DNA of 64,000 nucleotides from Novosphingobium sp. SCN 66-18 (GCA_001725355.1 MEGD01000011.1:1-64000), one strand, 5' to 3'. Counted from the stretch's first letter, positions 47,277-56,686 are shown. The notes: generated from the sequence alone by a model not told the origin. Numbers and translations: made by a program.

Positions 47277-48161
47277 TTACGGGGCGTTGCGGACAGCCTC
47301 CGCGATCACCGGCATCATGTCGATGTCGTTGGAGGTGTGAACGATTGTGTTCGTGCTGACGATGCGCCCCACATACCCGCCCAGAACCTGCGCCGCGTCA
47401 CCCGCGAAGAGGGGATGAACCACCACACAATCGGGTGGTGCGAAACCCATGCTGGCGAGCTGGCGTGCCGCGACCGCGAGCGTTCGCCCTGACGAGGTGA
47501 TATCGTCGACCAGCACTGCCTGGCGATCGAGAAATGCCGAGGCGTTGGGGATCGAAATCGTCACCTCACGGTCGCCGGACCGCACTTTCTCGCAGACGAG
47601 GAACGGCGCATCGGCGTCGGCCGCGACCTGCGCGACCCATTGCTCGCTTTCCATGTCGGGGCCGATGATCAGCGGCCGGGCGACGTTCCGTTTGATCCAT
47701 GCTGCCAGGAGCGGGGCCGCATGAACGACCTGGGTCGGAATTCGATAGATCTCTGCCAGCGCATGGTAGCGGTGGAGATGCGGATCGACCGTCACCATCC
47801 AGTCGAGATGGCGAGACAGGAGGGCGGCAAAGGTTCGCGACGTGACCGCCTCGCCGGGATGGAAGCGCACGTCCTGGCGCATATAGGCGAGATAAGGGGC
47901 GACGAGACCAAGCTTGAGGGCGCCAAGCTCGCGAAGCGTGTCCGCGGCGAACAGAAGCGGTAGCAGCTTCCCGTCCGGACGATCGAGGCTCGACAGAAGG
48001 ACAACGTGCCGATCGGCGACATCGCTTTCGATCCTGAGATAAGTCTCCCCGTCAGGAAACTGGCGATGTTCTAGTGCTCCCGGCTCTGCGTCGAGGGCAG
48101 TGCACAGGGCCTGCAGCAGCGCCTCGCTGCCGGGAAGCGCGAAGACGATCGGCCGGTTCAT
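47277..48161 (-). CDS. Ribose-phosphate pyrophosphokinase (PRPP synthetase)
   Basis: This 294-aa enzyme has the N-terminal Prs fold (FPDGETYLRIE), the ATP/Mg loop region (VTVDPHLHRYHALAEIYRIP) and the PRPP-binding loop VLVDDITSSGRTL. It is somewhat shorter and more divergent than housekeeping Prs. Its start overlaps the end of the phosphorylase gene, so it is likely a dedicated partner in nucleotide recycling rather than the main PRPP source. Confidence 0.9.
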   Translation of the reverse strand: MNRPIVFALPGSEALLQALCTALDAEPGALEHRQFPDGETYLRIESDVADRHVVLLSSLDRPDGKLLPLLFAADTLRELGALKLGLVAPYLAYMRQDVRFHPGEAVTSRTFAALLSRHLDWMVTVDPHLHRYHALAEIYRIPTQVVHAAPLLAAWIKRNVARPLIIGPDMESEQWVAQVAADADAPFLVCEKVRSGDREVTISIPNASAFLDRQAVLVDDITSSGRTLAVAARQLASMGFAPPDCVVVHPLFAGDAAQVLGGYVGRIVSTNTIVHTSNDIDMMPVIAEAVRNAP

Positions 48162-49696
48162 TCAGCGGTAATCCCGAAGATCGCCCCGTCACTCACCGCG
48201 AATGCCGCGGCATAGTCAAGCTCACCGGGACTCTCGGCGTGGATGGTGCATAGTGGGGCGCCTGCCTCCACCGTCTGGTGCAGGCGGCTGTGCAGCGCGA
48301 CCCCGGCGGCTTTGGCTGTGGGCGCGCCGGCGAGCTTGGCGACGATTGCGAGCTTGCGATTATCGATGCTGACGATCCTGCCGCTATAAGGTGCGATCAT
48401 ATCCTGCTGAAACTTGGCAACCGGCGGTTCTCGCATGCCGCCCTGGGCTTCGCAGATGCGTCGAAATTTCGCCCAGGCCCGGCCGCTTTCGAGGCTTTCC
48501 AGCGCGCGCGCGAATCCTCCGCCGGTCGGTGTCGCTCCCGCCAGCTCGAGGAGGCCTCCGGCGAGTTCGCATGCCCGGTGCGCGAGATCCTCTGCGCCGG
48601 GTTCGCCCTGGAGCACGGCCAGTATGTCCTGGGCTTCGAGCGCCGGGCCGATGCCACGGCCAATCGGCTCGACGCCCGGGCCGCACATCACGCGGGTGCG
48701 CAGGCCAAAGGCCTCGGCGACCGAGGTCAGCGCCGTCGAGAGCGTTTCGGCTGCCTCGGCGCTGCGCACCTTGGCGGTCGGGCCGACCGGGATGTCGATC
48801 ACGAGATGGGTCGCGCCGGCGGCAATTTTCTTGGAAAGCACCGAGGCCACCATCTGTCCGACCGCGTCGATGTCGAGCACCCGTTCGACCCCGATGATCA
48901 CATCGTCGGCCGGGCTGAGCTTTACGGCGCCGCCCCAGGCGATACATCCACCCTCGCGCTCGACCACCCGGCGGATCGCGGGCACGTCGAGGTCGACGGG
49001 CGCCAGCACTTCCATCGTGTCGGCAGTGCCGGCCGGCGAGGTGATCGCGCGTGAGGACGTCTTGGGCATGATCAGGCCTTCAGCGGCCATGATCGATACG
49101 ATGATCGGCGTCGTGCGATTGCCCGGCAATCCGCCGACGCTGTGCTTGTCGACGATGACGGCACCGGCCCAGCTCAGCCGCTCTCCGACATCGACCATGG
49201 CCCTCGTGAGCCCGACGGTTTCATCCTGATCAAGCGGGACCGCCGAACAGGCCGTCACGAAGGCCGAGAGATGGACATCGCTGTACCGGCGCTCGGCAAT
49301 GTCAGTGATGATCGCCGAGAAGGCCGCTTGGCCGAGTCGGTTCCCGTAGATACGACGCCGCACGTCACTGAGCGAGGCAAGCGGCTGGGAATGCGCGATC
49401 TCCACCAGGTCGCCGTCACTGACGCCGAGCCGGTGCCAAGCCGCCTCGGACAGGCCAATCTCGCCGGGTGCCGGAATATCGGCCGAACTGTGCAGCAGGG
49501 AGACCACCACTTCATGGCCGCCGGCGCGGAGTCTGATTTGAGCGCGGGACGCGAGCCCTTCGGATCGACAGACCGGGCAGTCGTGACGCATGACTGCAAT
49601 CGGATCGTTGCCGGCTGCGGTAAGGCCGAGGCGTCGCGCCCGTAGCGTCGTTGCGATGGGCTCAGCATCGGTTTCTTCGATTGCGGGGGCGCTCAC
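48158..49696 (-). CDS. Thymidine phosphorylase/AMP phosphorylase family enzyme
   Basis: This 512-aa protein has an N-terminal extension of about 85 residues followed by the pyrimidine-nucleoside phosphorylase core: KHSVGGLPGNRTTPI, SSRAITSPAGTADTMEVLAPV and the C-terminal barrel-sandwich domain (APYSGRIVSIDNRKL). The extension and sequence resemble the long DeoA2/AMP phosphorylase group, which split NMPs to base and ribose-1,5-bisphosphate, rather than short thymidine phosphorylases. The GTG at 49696 overlaps the RNase stop (GTGA). Confidence 0.88.
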   Translation of the reverse strand: MSAPAIEETDAEPIATTLRARRLGLTAAGNDPIAVMRHDCPVCRSEGLASRAQIRLRAGGHEVVVSLLHSSADIPAPGEIGLSEAAWHRLGVSDGDLVEIAHSQPLASLSDVRRRIYGNRLGQAAFSAIITDIAERRYSDVHLSAFVTACSAVPLDQDETVGLTRAMVDVGERLSWAGAVIVDKHSVGGLPGNRTTPIIVSIMAAEGLIMPKTSSRAITSPAGTADTMEVLAPVDLDVPAIRRVVEREGGCIAWGGAVKLSPADDVIIGVERVLDIDAVGQMVASVLSKKIAAGATHLVIDIPVGPTAKVRSAEAAETLSTALTSVAEAFGLRTRVMCGPGVEPIGRGIGPALEAQDILAVLQGEPGAEDLAHRACELAGGLLELAGATPTGGGFARALESLESGRAWAKFRRICEAQGGMREPPVAKFQQDMIAPYSGRIVSIDNRKLAIVAKLAGAPTAKAAGVALHSRLHQTVEAGAPLCTIHAESPGELDYAAAFAVSDGAIFGITAE

Positions 49697-51153
49697 GCCA
49701 GCATGCCCCAGCTTCCCAGCGCCGGGACGCTGGAGGACCAGCTCAGTTCTTCCGAGATGCGCTTCGCCAGCACATGTGCGCCGGTGGGCTCTCCGTGGTT
49801 GACGAACACATGTTTTGGCGCCTCGTGCAGCGAGCCGAGCCATCGCATGAGCTCATCGCTGTCGGCGTGCGCAGACAGCATGGTAAGGTTTGCGACCTCG
49901 GCCTCGACCGGAATATACTCGCCGTGGATCTTGATCGTCCGGGCACCGCTGATCATCGCCGCGCCGCGCGTCCCCGCCGCCTGGAAGCCCGAAAAGAGGA
50001 CGAGATTCTTTCCGTCCGGTGCGAAGCGCTTGAGATGATGCAGGACACGGCCACCAGTCGCCATGCCGCTTGCCGAGATGATGACCTTGGGGGTGGGATT
50101 CGCGGTCAGCTCCTTGGACTCCTCGACTTCGCGCACATAGTGCGCGACTCCGCAGGCCGCCTCGCACTCCGCGCGACTCAGCCGGTGCTCCCCCATGAAG
50201 TCGCACATCAGCCCGCTCGCGTTGATCGCCATGGGGCTGTCGAGATAGATAGGGATGTCCCGCAGACGGCCGTCGGCACGCAGACGTGAAAGGTGATAGA
50301 GGAGCGACTGCGCGCGTCCCACGGCGAAAGCCGGGATCACGACCGTGCCGCCGCGCCTGACGCACCGCTCGATATGGTCCCCCAGCGCTCTTGTCGGGTC
50401 GATCTGCTCGTGGCGGCGATCGCCATAGGTGGACTCCACGAGGACATAGTCGGCGCGCGCGGGCGGCTCGGGATCCTTCATGACCGCGTCGCCGTAACGC
50501 CCGATGTCGCCGGAGAAGAGGATCGTGCGACCTTTCCAGTTGATCTCGATCGACGCGGCCCCGAGGATATGTCCGGCGCGATGATAGCGTGCCTTGATGC
50601 CATCCGCGATCACGTGCCATGCCCCGAACTCGATCGTTCGGAACAGTTGCAGCGCCAAGCGCGCGTCGGCCTGGGTGTAGAGCGGCAGTGCCGGTTGGTG
50701 CTTGGAAAAACCGTGACGGTTGGCGAACTCCGCGTCCTTCTCCTGAAGATGACCGCTGTCCGGCAGTAGAAGCTCGCACAGAGCTTCGGTGGCCCGTGTA
50801 CTGAGAACGGTTCCTCCCCACCCGAATCGTGCCATCCGGGGCAGCGCGCCGGAATGATCGAGATGCGCATGGGTGAGCAGCACCAGGTCGACATCGGCAA
50901 CCTCGGGCGGAATCGGCGCCCAATTGAGGCGGCGCAGATCCTTCGGACCCTGGAACAGGCCGGAATCGATGACCACCTGCGTCTCGCCATCATCCACTAG
51001 GTACCGAGAGCCCGTTACGGTCCCCGATGCGCCGAGAAAGGCGATGCCGAGGCCGTCTGCTGAGCGCTCCGCGAGATCGATACGCGCTTCTTGTTCGAGG
51101 ATAGCCGTGCCGAAATGGCTGCGGGGGCGATGCTTCTGTTTCCTCTTGTGCAT
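49693..51153 (-). CDS. MBL-fold RNA exonuclease/CPSF-like protein
   Basis: This 486-aa protein has the metallo-beta-lactamase motif LTHAHLDHSGALP, further metal ligands (HRAGHILGAASIEI, FSGDIG), a beta-CASP domain and the C-terminal RMMBL motif (SAHADSDELMRWL, VNHGE). Such proteins degrade or process RNA. The start at 51153 has AAGGA upstream. It is the first gene of the three-gene minus-strand set. Confidence 0.92.
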   Translation of the reverse strand: MHKRKQKHRPRSHFGTAILEQEARIDLAERSADGLGIAFLGASGTVTGSRYLVDDGETQVVIDSGLFQGPKDLRRLNWAPIPPEVADVDLVLLTHAHLDHSGALPRMARFGWGGTVLSTRATEALCELLLPDSGHLQEKDAEFANRHGFSKHQPALPLYTQADARLALQLFRTIEFGAWHVIADGIKARYHRAGHILGAASIEINWKGRTILFSGDIGRYGDAVMKDPEPPARADYVLVESTYGDRRHEQIDPTRALGDHIERCVRRGGTVVIPAFAVGRAQSLLYHLSRLRADGRLRDIPIYLDSPMAINASGLMCDFMGEHRLSRAECEAACGVAHYVREVEESKELTANPTPKVIISASGMATGGRVLHHLKRFAPDGKNLVLFSGFQAAGTRGAAMISGARTIKIHGEYIPVEAEVANLTMLSAHADSDELMRWLGSLHEAPKHVFVNHGEPTGAHVLAKRISEELSWSSSVPALGSWGMLA

Positions 51154-51409
51154 GAATCCTTGCCTGCCTCTCACGTTTATATTCGTGAGCGCAGCATTGG
51201 TGGGCTCGTACCTCGAGCCTATACGCAAAAGCCGCAGCAAGCCTGTTTAGCCTCAGTGCCGGTGCCGCGCTGATAACGGTGGACGGGTCCAATCGACGCA
51301 TCTCGACGCCCACCGCTGGCCGCCTCTTCCGAACTTCGGTCTCTACTTATACCTGGCTCCCGGGACTTAGGCCTAACCTGGCGGCGCATCGGCTAGAAGA
51401 GAGTGGCAT
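51154..51409. other. Divergent intergenic region
   Basis: No gene is supported. The gap separates the RNase operon and the DUF2933 gene. On the minus strand TGCGTATAG at 51219-51227 and on the plus strand TACTTATAC at 51344-51352 resemble the recurrent element. Confidence 0.4.
51344..51352 (+). promoter_or_regulatory. Variant of the recurrent element (TACTTATAC)
   Basis: GTCTCTACTTATACCTGG lies 58 bases before the DUF2933 gene start. It differs from the core by one base, like the site at 7539. Confidence 0.35.
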
Positions 51410-51673
51410 ATGGACGATCATGACCATCGAATGCGCAAACGCGGGACGATCGTCCTGATCGGGTTCCTGCTGGTAGCGGGCTTCTTCCTAATCACCGAGC
51501 ACACCGCGCACTTTTTCGGCGTGCTGCCCTATCTGATCCTTCTCGCCTGTCCGCTCATGCACCTGTTCATGCACCATGGTCATGGCGGCCATCAACATGG
51601 CCACGAGCCCAATCAGCTCCCGACCGGCCTGCCGGCCAATTCCAATGAGCGTGCCGAGGGGGAGTCGCGATGA
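51410..51673 (+). CDS. DUF2933 small membrane protein
   Basis: This 87-aa protein has two close hydrophobic helices (about residues 12-28 and 34-52) and a His-rich tail (MHLFMHHGHGGHQHGHE). This is the DUF2933 layout, often found next to copper or heavy-metal genes. The tail should bind metal. The stop overlaps the next start by four bases. Confidence 0.82.
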   Translation: MDDHDHRMRKRGTIVLIGFLLVAGFFLITEHTAHFFGVLPYLILLACPLMHLFMHHGHGGHQHGHEPNQLPTGLPANSNERAEGESR

Positions 51674-52389
51674 CGCATACCGATTACGGCTATGGCCTGT
51701 GGGGCCTCGCTCTGGTCAACGCGGCCGTGTTCATCCTGTTCGCATTCAGCTTCTTCAAGCCGGCGACCAAGCGCGACTGGCGCAGTTTCGGAGCGTTCAG
51801 CGCGTTCATCATCGCCCTCTTTGCCGAGATGTATGGTTTCCCGCTGACGATCTTCGTGCTCTCAGGATGGCTGCAATCGCATTTCCCTGGCATCGACTGG
51901 TGGAGCCACGACGCCGGCCACCTGCTCGAGATGATGTTCGGTTGGCGCGTCAACCCGCATTTCGGGCCGTTCCACATTGCCAGCTTTGTGTTGATCGGCG
52001 CGGGCTTCTGGCTGATCTCGGCCGGCTGGGCGCCACTTCACGCTGCCCAACGCGCTCACAAGCTGGCGACCACAGGAATCTATGCCAAGGTACGCCACCC
52101 GCAATATGTCGGGTTCATCCTCGTCATGCTTGGCTTCCTGCTGCAATGGCCGACTCTGCTGACGCTCGCCATGTTCCCGGTGCTCGTGGTGATGTATTTC
52201 AGGCTGGCGTGGACCGAAGAAAAGACTGCGCTTGCGGAATTTGGTGAAAGCTACCGCGATTATATGCGCCGCGTCCCCGCGTTCATTCCGCGGTTCAAGC
52301 GGGCTCCGGCGGGACCAGCCAGTCTGCAGGTAAGCGCGGCCGACAAACCAGTCCGAGGCGTCAGCGAGCTCGACGCTCCAAAGCGCTAA
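51670..52389 (+). CDS. ICMT/PEMT-like membrane methyltransferase
   Basis: This 239-aa protein has five or so membrane helices and the C-terminal signature YAKVRHPQYVGFILVMLGF plus TEEKTALAEFGESYRDYMRRVPAFIP, which marks isoprenylcysteine carboxyl methyltransferase-like and phospholipid N-methyltransferase-like proteins. The substrate is unknown. It is coupled to the DUF2933 gene; the pair recurs with metal-resistance genes. Confidence 0.82.
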   Translation: MTHTDYGYGLWGLALVNAAVFILFAFSFFKPATKRDWRSFGAFSAFIIALFAEMYGFPLTIFVLSGWLQSHFPGIDWWSHDAGHLLEMMFGWRVNPHFGPFHIASFVLIGAGFWLISAGWAPLHAAQRAHKLATTGIYAKVRHPQYVGFILVMLGFLLQWPTLLTLAMFPVLVVMYFRLAWTEEKTALAEFGESYRDYMRRVPAFIPRFKRAPAGPASLQVSAADKPVRGVSELDAPKR

Positions 52390-52445
52390 CGCCACGGAAA
52401 ATCGAGAAATCTTGCTGTTTCTAGGGCGGTAGGTTCTGTCGCTAC

Positions 52446-53696
52446 TCAGCCTCGTGCGAAGGCGCTGACGAATTCCTGCGGGACTTGCCCGAACGTAAAT
52501 GTGTCGAGGAAGCTGCCGGAGAACCGGCGCAGTGTAGCGTATCGCTCGGTTGCAAGAACCAGAGTGTCTTCCTGAGCGAGGTCCGCCAAGGCATCGACGT
52601 GCGGACGGGCTGCCATCAGGCGATGCCAGCCCACCATTTCATCGACCAGGACCAGCGGATCGCCGCCGGTTTCCTCTGCCATATCCAGCGCCGCGATCGT
52701 TGCACCAAACAGCCGCATGAGCTTGCCGACCGACGGTGCTGTGTCCTGATAGCGGCGTTCCTGGCCGCGCTTGGCACGGGTGAACAGCCCGCCAATGAGG
52801 CGCTCGAACATCAGGATCGCGGCATCGGCAAGCTTGACCTCGAGATTGACGACCGCGGCTGCCAGCGTCGCTCTGCGGCGATTGTTGGAATAGTCGGCCA
52901 GCAGGAACGGCGGAGCGACGCTGCCCTCGCGCACGAATTGGCCAAAGCGGAAGCCCGTGGTTGCCAGGCTGATCGCCGGTTCAATCCCGAGATCGCGTAT
53001 GAACCGCAGCCGCTTGAGAAGCGCATTCATGTTCTTGGTTGACGGAGATCCGGGCATATCCCGCAACCAAGCCAGCGGCGTCATACCAAGGGCTGGGTCA
53101 TTGATCAGGAGTGCGTCGAGCAACTCCAATGTAGTGCCGTCCAGTTCGGCGACGACTTCCGCTGCTGCGCGCTTGCGAGCACGGGCTCGCCCGGCAAGCC
53201 CGGACCGCTCGAGCGTGTCGGGCAGGGGCAGAATGAAGCGCTCCGCCTTCAGGTTTTCCATCAAGGATCGGGCAATTGTCTCTCCGCGGTCGCTGCGCAT
53301 GGCTGCACGGGCTGCAAGTTCAATGGCGTGGGTAACGTCCGCGCGTGTGAACGGTCGAAGACCGAGATAATCAGCGGCAATTGAGCTGTGGTCGGTTCGC
53401 GTTTGCGGACGGTGGCCATAGGCACCGAATGCCCCCGGAGCGACGCAAAGCTGCGCAGACAGGTAGTTGAGTATAGCATCGGGGATGTCCGAGTTCGTGC
53501 GCAGCCCGAACCCTGGATGCCGCAGCAGGGCGAGGTGAGCGGCTATACCAAGCCGATTAACGGGGCCTCGTCGCTTTCCGATGACGTCCAAGTCTTCGGC
53601 CGTCAGCGTGTAGTTCCTGATGATCGAGAAGTGGTCGGTTCTTGGCAGGAAAAGCCGCTCGCGCTCATCCCGCGTCAGTAGATTGCGCCGCGCCAT
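52446..53696 (-). pseudogene. Tn3-family transposase, N-terminal fragment
   Basis: The 416 codons match the N-terminal DUF4158 region and part of the middle of Tn3-family transposases (LLTRDERERLFLPRTDHFSIIRNYTLT, read over residues 5-31; LRHPGFGLR; YLSAQLCV). Whole transposases are about 980 residues with a DDE domain, which is absent. The frame ends at 52446 beside unrelated sequence. It marks an old transposition boundary between the metal genes and the conjugation region. Confidence 0.8.
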
Positions 53697-53943
53697 GTTG
53701 TACCCCACCTGAGTCGGAATGACCCCCAATCGGTCAGGCTAGACCCGCGGAGTGGGGCAGGCATGCACAAAGTTATTGCAGAGTTTCAGAGGCATCTCTG
53801 GCTTAGCGTTGTCTGGTGAACAAACCTTGAGGTGCCCCCTTGTATGGAGACGGATGAGCGAACTGCCGATTGACAGTTCCAGCTTCTTCTGGTGCCATTG
53901 CCCGGCGCAATTCACACCGGCAGCACGTCAAAAAGGACGTGCG
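53697..53943. other. Intergenic region between transposase remnant and transglycosylase
   Basis: I see no gene or clear terminal repeat in these 247 bases. The first 60 bases are the upstream flank of the transposase and could include a degraded Tn3-type end (GGAGTGGGGCAGG near 53748). Confidence 0.3.
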
Positions 53944-54741
53944 ATGCGAACAACAATTCTGGTCATTTCTGCCATCGGGCTGTGTCTTTGGACTTCGGAG
54001 ATCTCGGCTCGACAAGCTGAGCTGCTGCGTTTCTCCAGAGCGCACAATGAGATCACAGAAAGCGAAGACCATGTTGTCACGCAGAATGTCCTGCAGCGTA
54101 TGGAATCTGCCTTTAAGCCGGCGGAGGGTCGTGCAGATCCAATAATGCGGCACGGATCAAGCTATGGAGACAAATGCGAGGATTACCATTATATTCCGAC
54201 GTATTGGCTGTCTGCAAATATTGAGCGCCGCCGCGCAGTCTACTTGCCTTTCGTTGTCAAAATCGCGTGCGAATTCGACCTCCCGGCCCGCTTGCTGGAC
54301 GCGGTCATCGCCCAGGAATCCGGATACAACTCCAGGGCAGTAAGTCCTGCGGGCGCAATGGGCATGATGCAAATCATGCCCGGTACTGCCCGCTCCTTAG
54401 GCCTCGCTTTTCCGTGGGATCAGATCGCTAACATACGCGCAGGCGCTCGCTATCTGCGCGACCAGAAGTACCGGTTTGGGCGCATGGACTTGGCTTTGGC
54501 CGCCTACAATGCCGGACCTGAGCGCAAGTCACTCAACGCAGGCTATATTCCGGCAATTCCGGAAACGATGGCCTACGTGCGCACTATCACTACAAACTGG
54601 GCCAGGCTTGCCGCCGAAACGCCCGTTAACACAGGTGTGATGGCCCGAGTCAGCGCCGCCGATCTGGCCATCAAAGCGTCAGGCTATCGGGAGGTCGATC
54701 TATCAGTTTACCAAGGGATAAACGCATCAAGCCCGATATAG
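53944..54741 (+). CDS. Lytic transglycosylase (conjugation-associated)
   Basis: This 265-aa protein has a signal peptide (residues 1-22) and an SLT domain with the catalytic Glu in LLDAVIAQESGYNSRAVSP, the GAMGMMQIMPGTARSLGL motif, NIRAGARYLRDQ and ALAAYNAGP. It should open peptidoglycan for the secretion channel, like VirB1/TraT4SS transglycosylases. AAAAAGGA precedes the ATG. It is slightly lower in GC than the tra genes. Confidence 0.9.
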   Translation: MRTTILVISAIGLCLWTSEISARQAELLRFSRAHNEITESEDHVVTQNVLQRMESAFKPAEGRADPIMRHGSSYGDKCEDYHYIPTYWLSANIERRRAVYLPFVVKIACEFDLPARLLDAVIAQESGYNSRAVSPAGAMGMMQIMPGTARSLGLAFPWDQIANIRAGARYLRDQKYRFGRMDLALAAYNAGPERKSLNAGYIPAIPETMAYVRTITTNWARLAAETPVNTGVMARVSAADLAIKASGYREVDLSVYQGINASSPI

Positions 54742-54983
54742 TGGGCATACAGCACTGCGATCGCCAGTATGCTCGGAAATCCCAGAAAGTATGCAAGCTG
54801 GAAGTGCAACCACACGCGCGGCAACCAGAGGATCCAGGCCGCTACCGACTTTAGCGGTCGCTTGAGCACGCCTGTCCGAATGTCATAGCACGTCTTGAGC
54901 GCAGCGCAGGCCGAGCAGATCGCGGCGAGCACCGCGACAGCGCCATAAAGCTTTTGCCAAGCCAGAATGGTCTCGAGCTCCAT
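54708..54983 (-). CDS. Small membrane protein of unknown function
   Basis: This 91-aa protein has two to three hydrophobic stretches (GAVAVLAAICSACAALK, WLHFQLAYFLGFPSILAIAVLYAHYIG). It overlaps the transglycosylase end by 34 bases on the opposite strand. I do not recognise it. It follows the regulator gene on the minus strand by seven bases and is probably cotranscribed. Confidence 0.55.
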   Translation of the reverse strand: MELETILAWQKLYGAVAVLAAICSACAALKTCYDIRTGVLKRPLKSVAAWILWLPRVWLHFQLAYFLGFPSILAIAVLYAHYIGLDAFIPW

Positions 54984-54990
54984 TGTGCGC

Positions 54991-55512
54991 TCAAGCTTGC
55001 AGGGTCTGGTGGTTCTGCATGACCCGCTCCTGGTGCGAGAGCAGCAGATCATATGCCCGGCGCGCGGCCTCGTGAATAATCGCCGGCCGCAGGTCGACCT
55101 CGATCGAGCCGCGCCGGCAGGTCATGACCTCGAGATAGAAGCTCTTGAGGCTCTCTGTTGCGAGGAATACCGCCTGATTGGCGTAGGCATCCGGATCATG
55201 GAGCAGAGCCACGCTGATCTTGGCACGCACGTGATCCATCCGGAGTTCGTTGAAAATTCGGTCGCGCAGGCCTTCTGGAAGCGGATTGGTCTGTTTGAGG
55301 ATCTTGTGCAGCTTGGGCCGGGACATCCCCATCCGGTCTGCGAGATGCGCGGGCGGGATGCCCTGCCGGGCGAGCTCAGCGTTGATCAGCTGTTTGTATT
55401 GGTCTTGTTCCCCAGGCGCCGGGCTCGGATTGGCAAAGAGAAAGACCGGTTCCGTCTCGGGATCAGTGCTCGGCTTGAAGACCGTCTCAGGCGTCAAGTT
55501 CCTGTGAGGCAT
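54991..55512 (-). CDS. HTH-type transcriptional regulator
   Basis: This 173-aa protein has an HTH near residues 50-85 (INAELARQGIPPAHLADRMGMSRPKLHKILKQTNPLPEGL, read across it) resembling XRE-type domains, and a C-terminal helical region. Its position beside the tra operon and the palindrome array suggests a role in controlling conjugation. The ATG at 55512 is preferred over 55533. Confidence 0.65.
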   Translation of the reverse strand: MPHRNLTPETVFKPSTDPETEPVFLFANPSPAPGEQDQYKQLINAELARQGIPPAHLADRMGMSRPKLHKILKQTNPLPEGLRDRIFNELRMDHVRAKISVALLHDPDAYANQAVFLATESLKSFYLEVMTCRRGSIEVDLRPAIIHEAARRAYDLLLSHQERVMQNHQTLQA

Positions 55513-55601
55513 ATTCCATCCCTCCCAAAGCAAAACGTCTATGGGATGGCATAACCTGTCAAGAGTCTTAAGATGCGCGTAATACCGCTCCGGAGCTCTA
55601 C

Positions 55602-55961
55602 CTAGATGAGATTGTGGCGCTCGGCGAGATAGACGGCGAGCGGGACAAGGAGCTTATCCACGCCCTGTTTATTTCCGATTTTCTTTACCATGTCGCGCAG
55701 CGCATCGTAGTCGTTCGACCACTTCGGCGTGACCTCGAGCCACACTGCAATGTCGCCGTCGACCGGGAACTCGCTGAGGAAGAGGTCGAGCTCATCCTTG
55801 GAAATCCCGTGGGATTTAAGCCTTTCGCAAGCTCTTTGAACGGTCATGCGCATCGTCTGGAAGCGCCCGGTCCGCTTGGAAAAGGCGCACATGGCGTCGG
55901 CCAGCAGGTCGAAGCACTGCTGGCTCAGGTGGATCCGGACATTGCGGTTGCCTGCTGCCAT
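55602..55961 (-). CDS. Hypothetical conjugation-region protein
   Basis: This 119-aa protein starts AAGNRNVRIHLSQQCFDLLADAMCAFSKRTGRF, which has the look of a ribbon-helix-helix or small DNA-binding fold; the rest is helical with no known motif. It is transcribed away from the tra operon, with the palindrome array next to its start. A TraJ/TraY-like accessory or regulatory role is possible but unproven. Confidence 0.55.
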   Translation of the reverse strand: MAAGNRNVRIHLSQQCFDLLADAMCAFSKRTGRFQTMRMTVQRACERLKSHGISKDELDLFLSEFPVDGDIAVWLEVTPKWSNDYDALRDMVKKIGNKQGVDKLLVPLAVYLAERHNLI

Positions 55962-56296
55962 AGGCGGATCATCCAGGACATCTGACGCGGCGCATAATGG
56001 TCTGAAATTGTAAATTTGGCGAATCCGGTCCGGACGAGGCGAGTCGCCATGCTCGTTTCCCTGAGCGGGAATGGCAATTACCGTTGGGGCAAAAACGTTT
56101 CCCGAAAAGGAAAACGCAGTTCCCGCAAAGGGAATTCCGTTTCCTCAAACGGGAAACAAAGCACGTCTCAAGTTGCCGCTTTGGGAAAGCTTCCGATTCG
56201 CCGGTGAGCTTCAACGTCCTGTTAATTGCTCCCATCAGCGCACCTCTGTTCATTCTGAAGGCCGTGAATGACGCGGCTTTTGGAAAAGGACGAGAG
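55962..56296. other. 335-base control region upstream of the tra operon
   Basis: No gene is convincing here; small frames exist but their repeats follow the DNA repeats. The region holds the palindrome array at 56057-56157 and the leader of the pilin gene. Confidence 0.5.
56057..56157. repeat. Array of TTCCC-N5-GGGAA palindromes
   Basis: Four palindromes follow one another: TTCCC-N5-GGGAA at 56057-56071, GTTTCC-N6-GGAAAAC at 56097-56115, TTCCC-N5-GGGAA at 56120-56134 and GTTTCC-N7-GGAAAC at 56139-56157. Their centres are about 42, 21 and 20 bases apart, that is, four, two and two helical turns, so a protein would see them all on one face. They probably form an operator for the tra operon or an iteron-like origin element. 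Confidence 0.7.
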
Positions 56297-56611
56297 ATGA
56301 AACTCATCACAAACGGAAAGGCGCAGACCCTGCTCCAGGGCGCGGCGGTTGTCGCTGTCGCCGCGCTCTTCGGTAGCGAGGTCGCAATGGCCGGCGCTGA
56401 CGCGACCTTCAACACGGCGCTCACCGCCTTCACCGGCTTCCTCGAAGGTTCGGGCGGCAAGATCATCACCGTGCTGAGCCTGGCCGGCGGCATCGTCGGT
56501 CTCGCCTCGGGCCGCTTCAGCCTGGCGCAGGTCGCCATTCCGGTCGGCGTCGGTGTCGGCGCCGGGACTGGCGTGCCGATCGTCACCGCCGCGGTAACCG
56601 CAACGATCTGA
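56297..56611 (+). CDS. F-type conjugative pilin (TraA-like)
   Basis: This 104-aa protein has a long leader (MKLITNGKAQTLLQGAAVVAVAALFG, cleavage near AMAGAD) and two hydrophobic helices separated by a short loop (FTGFLEGSGGKIITVLSLAGGIVGLASG, read over residues 45-72, then AIPVGVGVGAG). That is the TraA/VirB2 pilin plan. It is the first gene of the tra operon. GAGAG precedes the ATG. Confidence 0.82.
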   Translation: MKLITNGKAQTLLQGAAVVAVAALFGSEVAMAGADATFNTALTAFTGFLEGSGGKIITVLSLAGGIVGLASGRFSLAQVAIPVGVGVGAGTGVPIVTAAVTATI

Positions 56612-56686
56612 CCTAAGCGGTCCCCCGTCCGGCCTCGCACTCGAAACGAGGACTGGCCGGACAAACTGGAGGGCGGTGTCGCCATT

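Noticed and set aside
56016-56271. Small open frames rich in Gly-Lys-Ser over the palindrome array
   Set aside because: The amino-acid repeats simply follow the DNA palindromes; no ribosome site or homology supports a protein.
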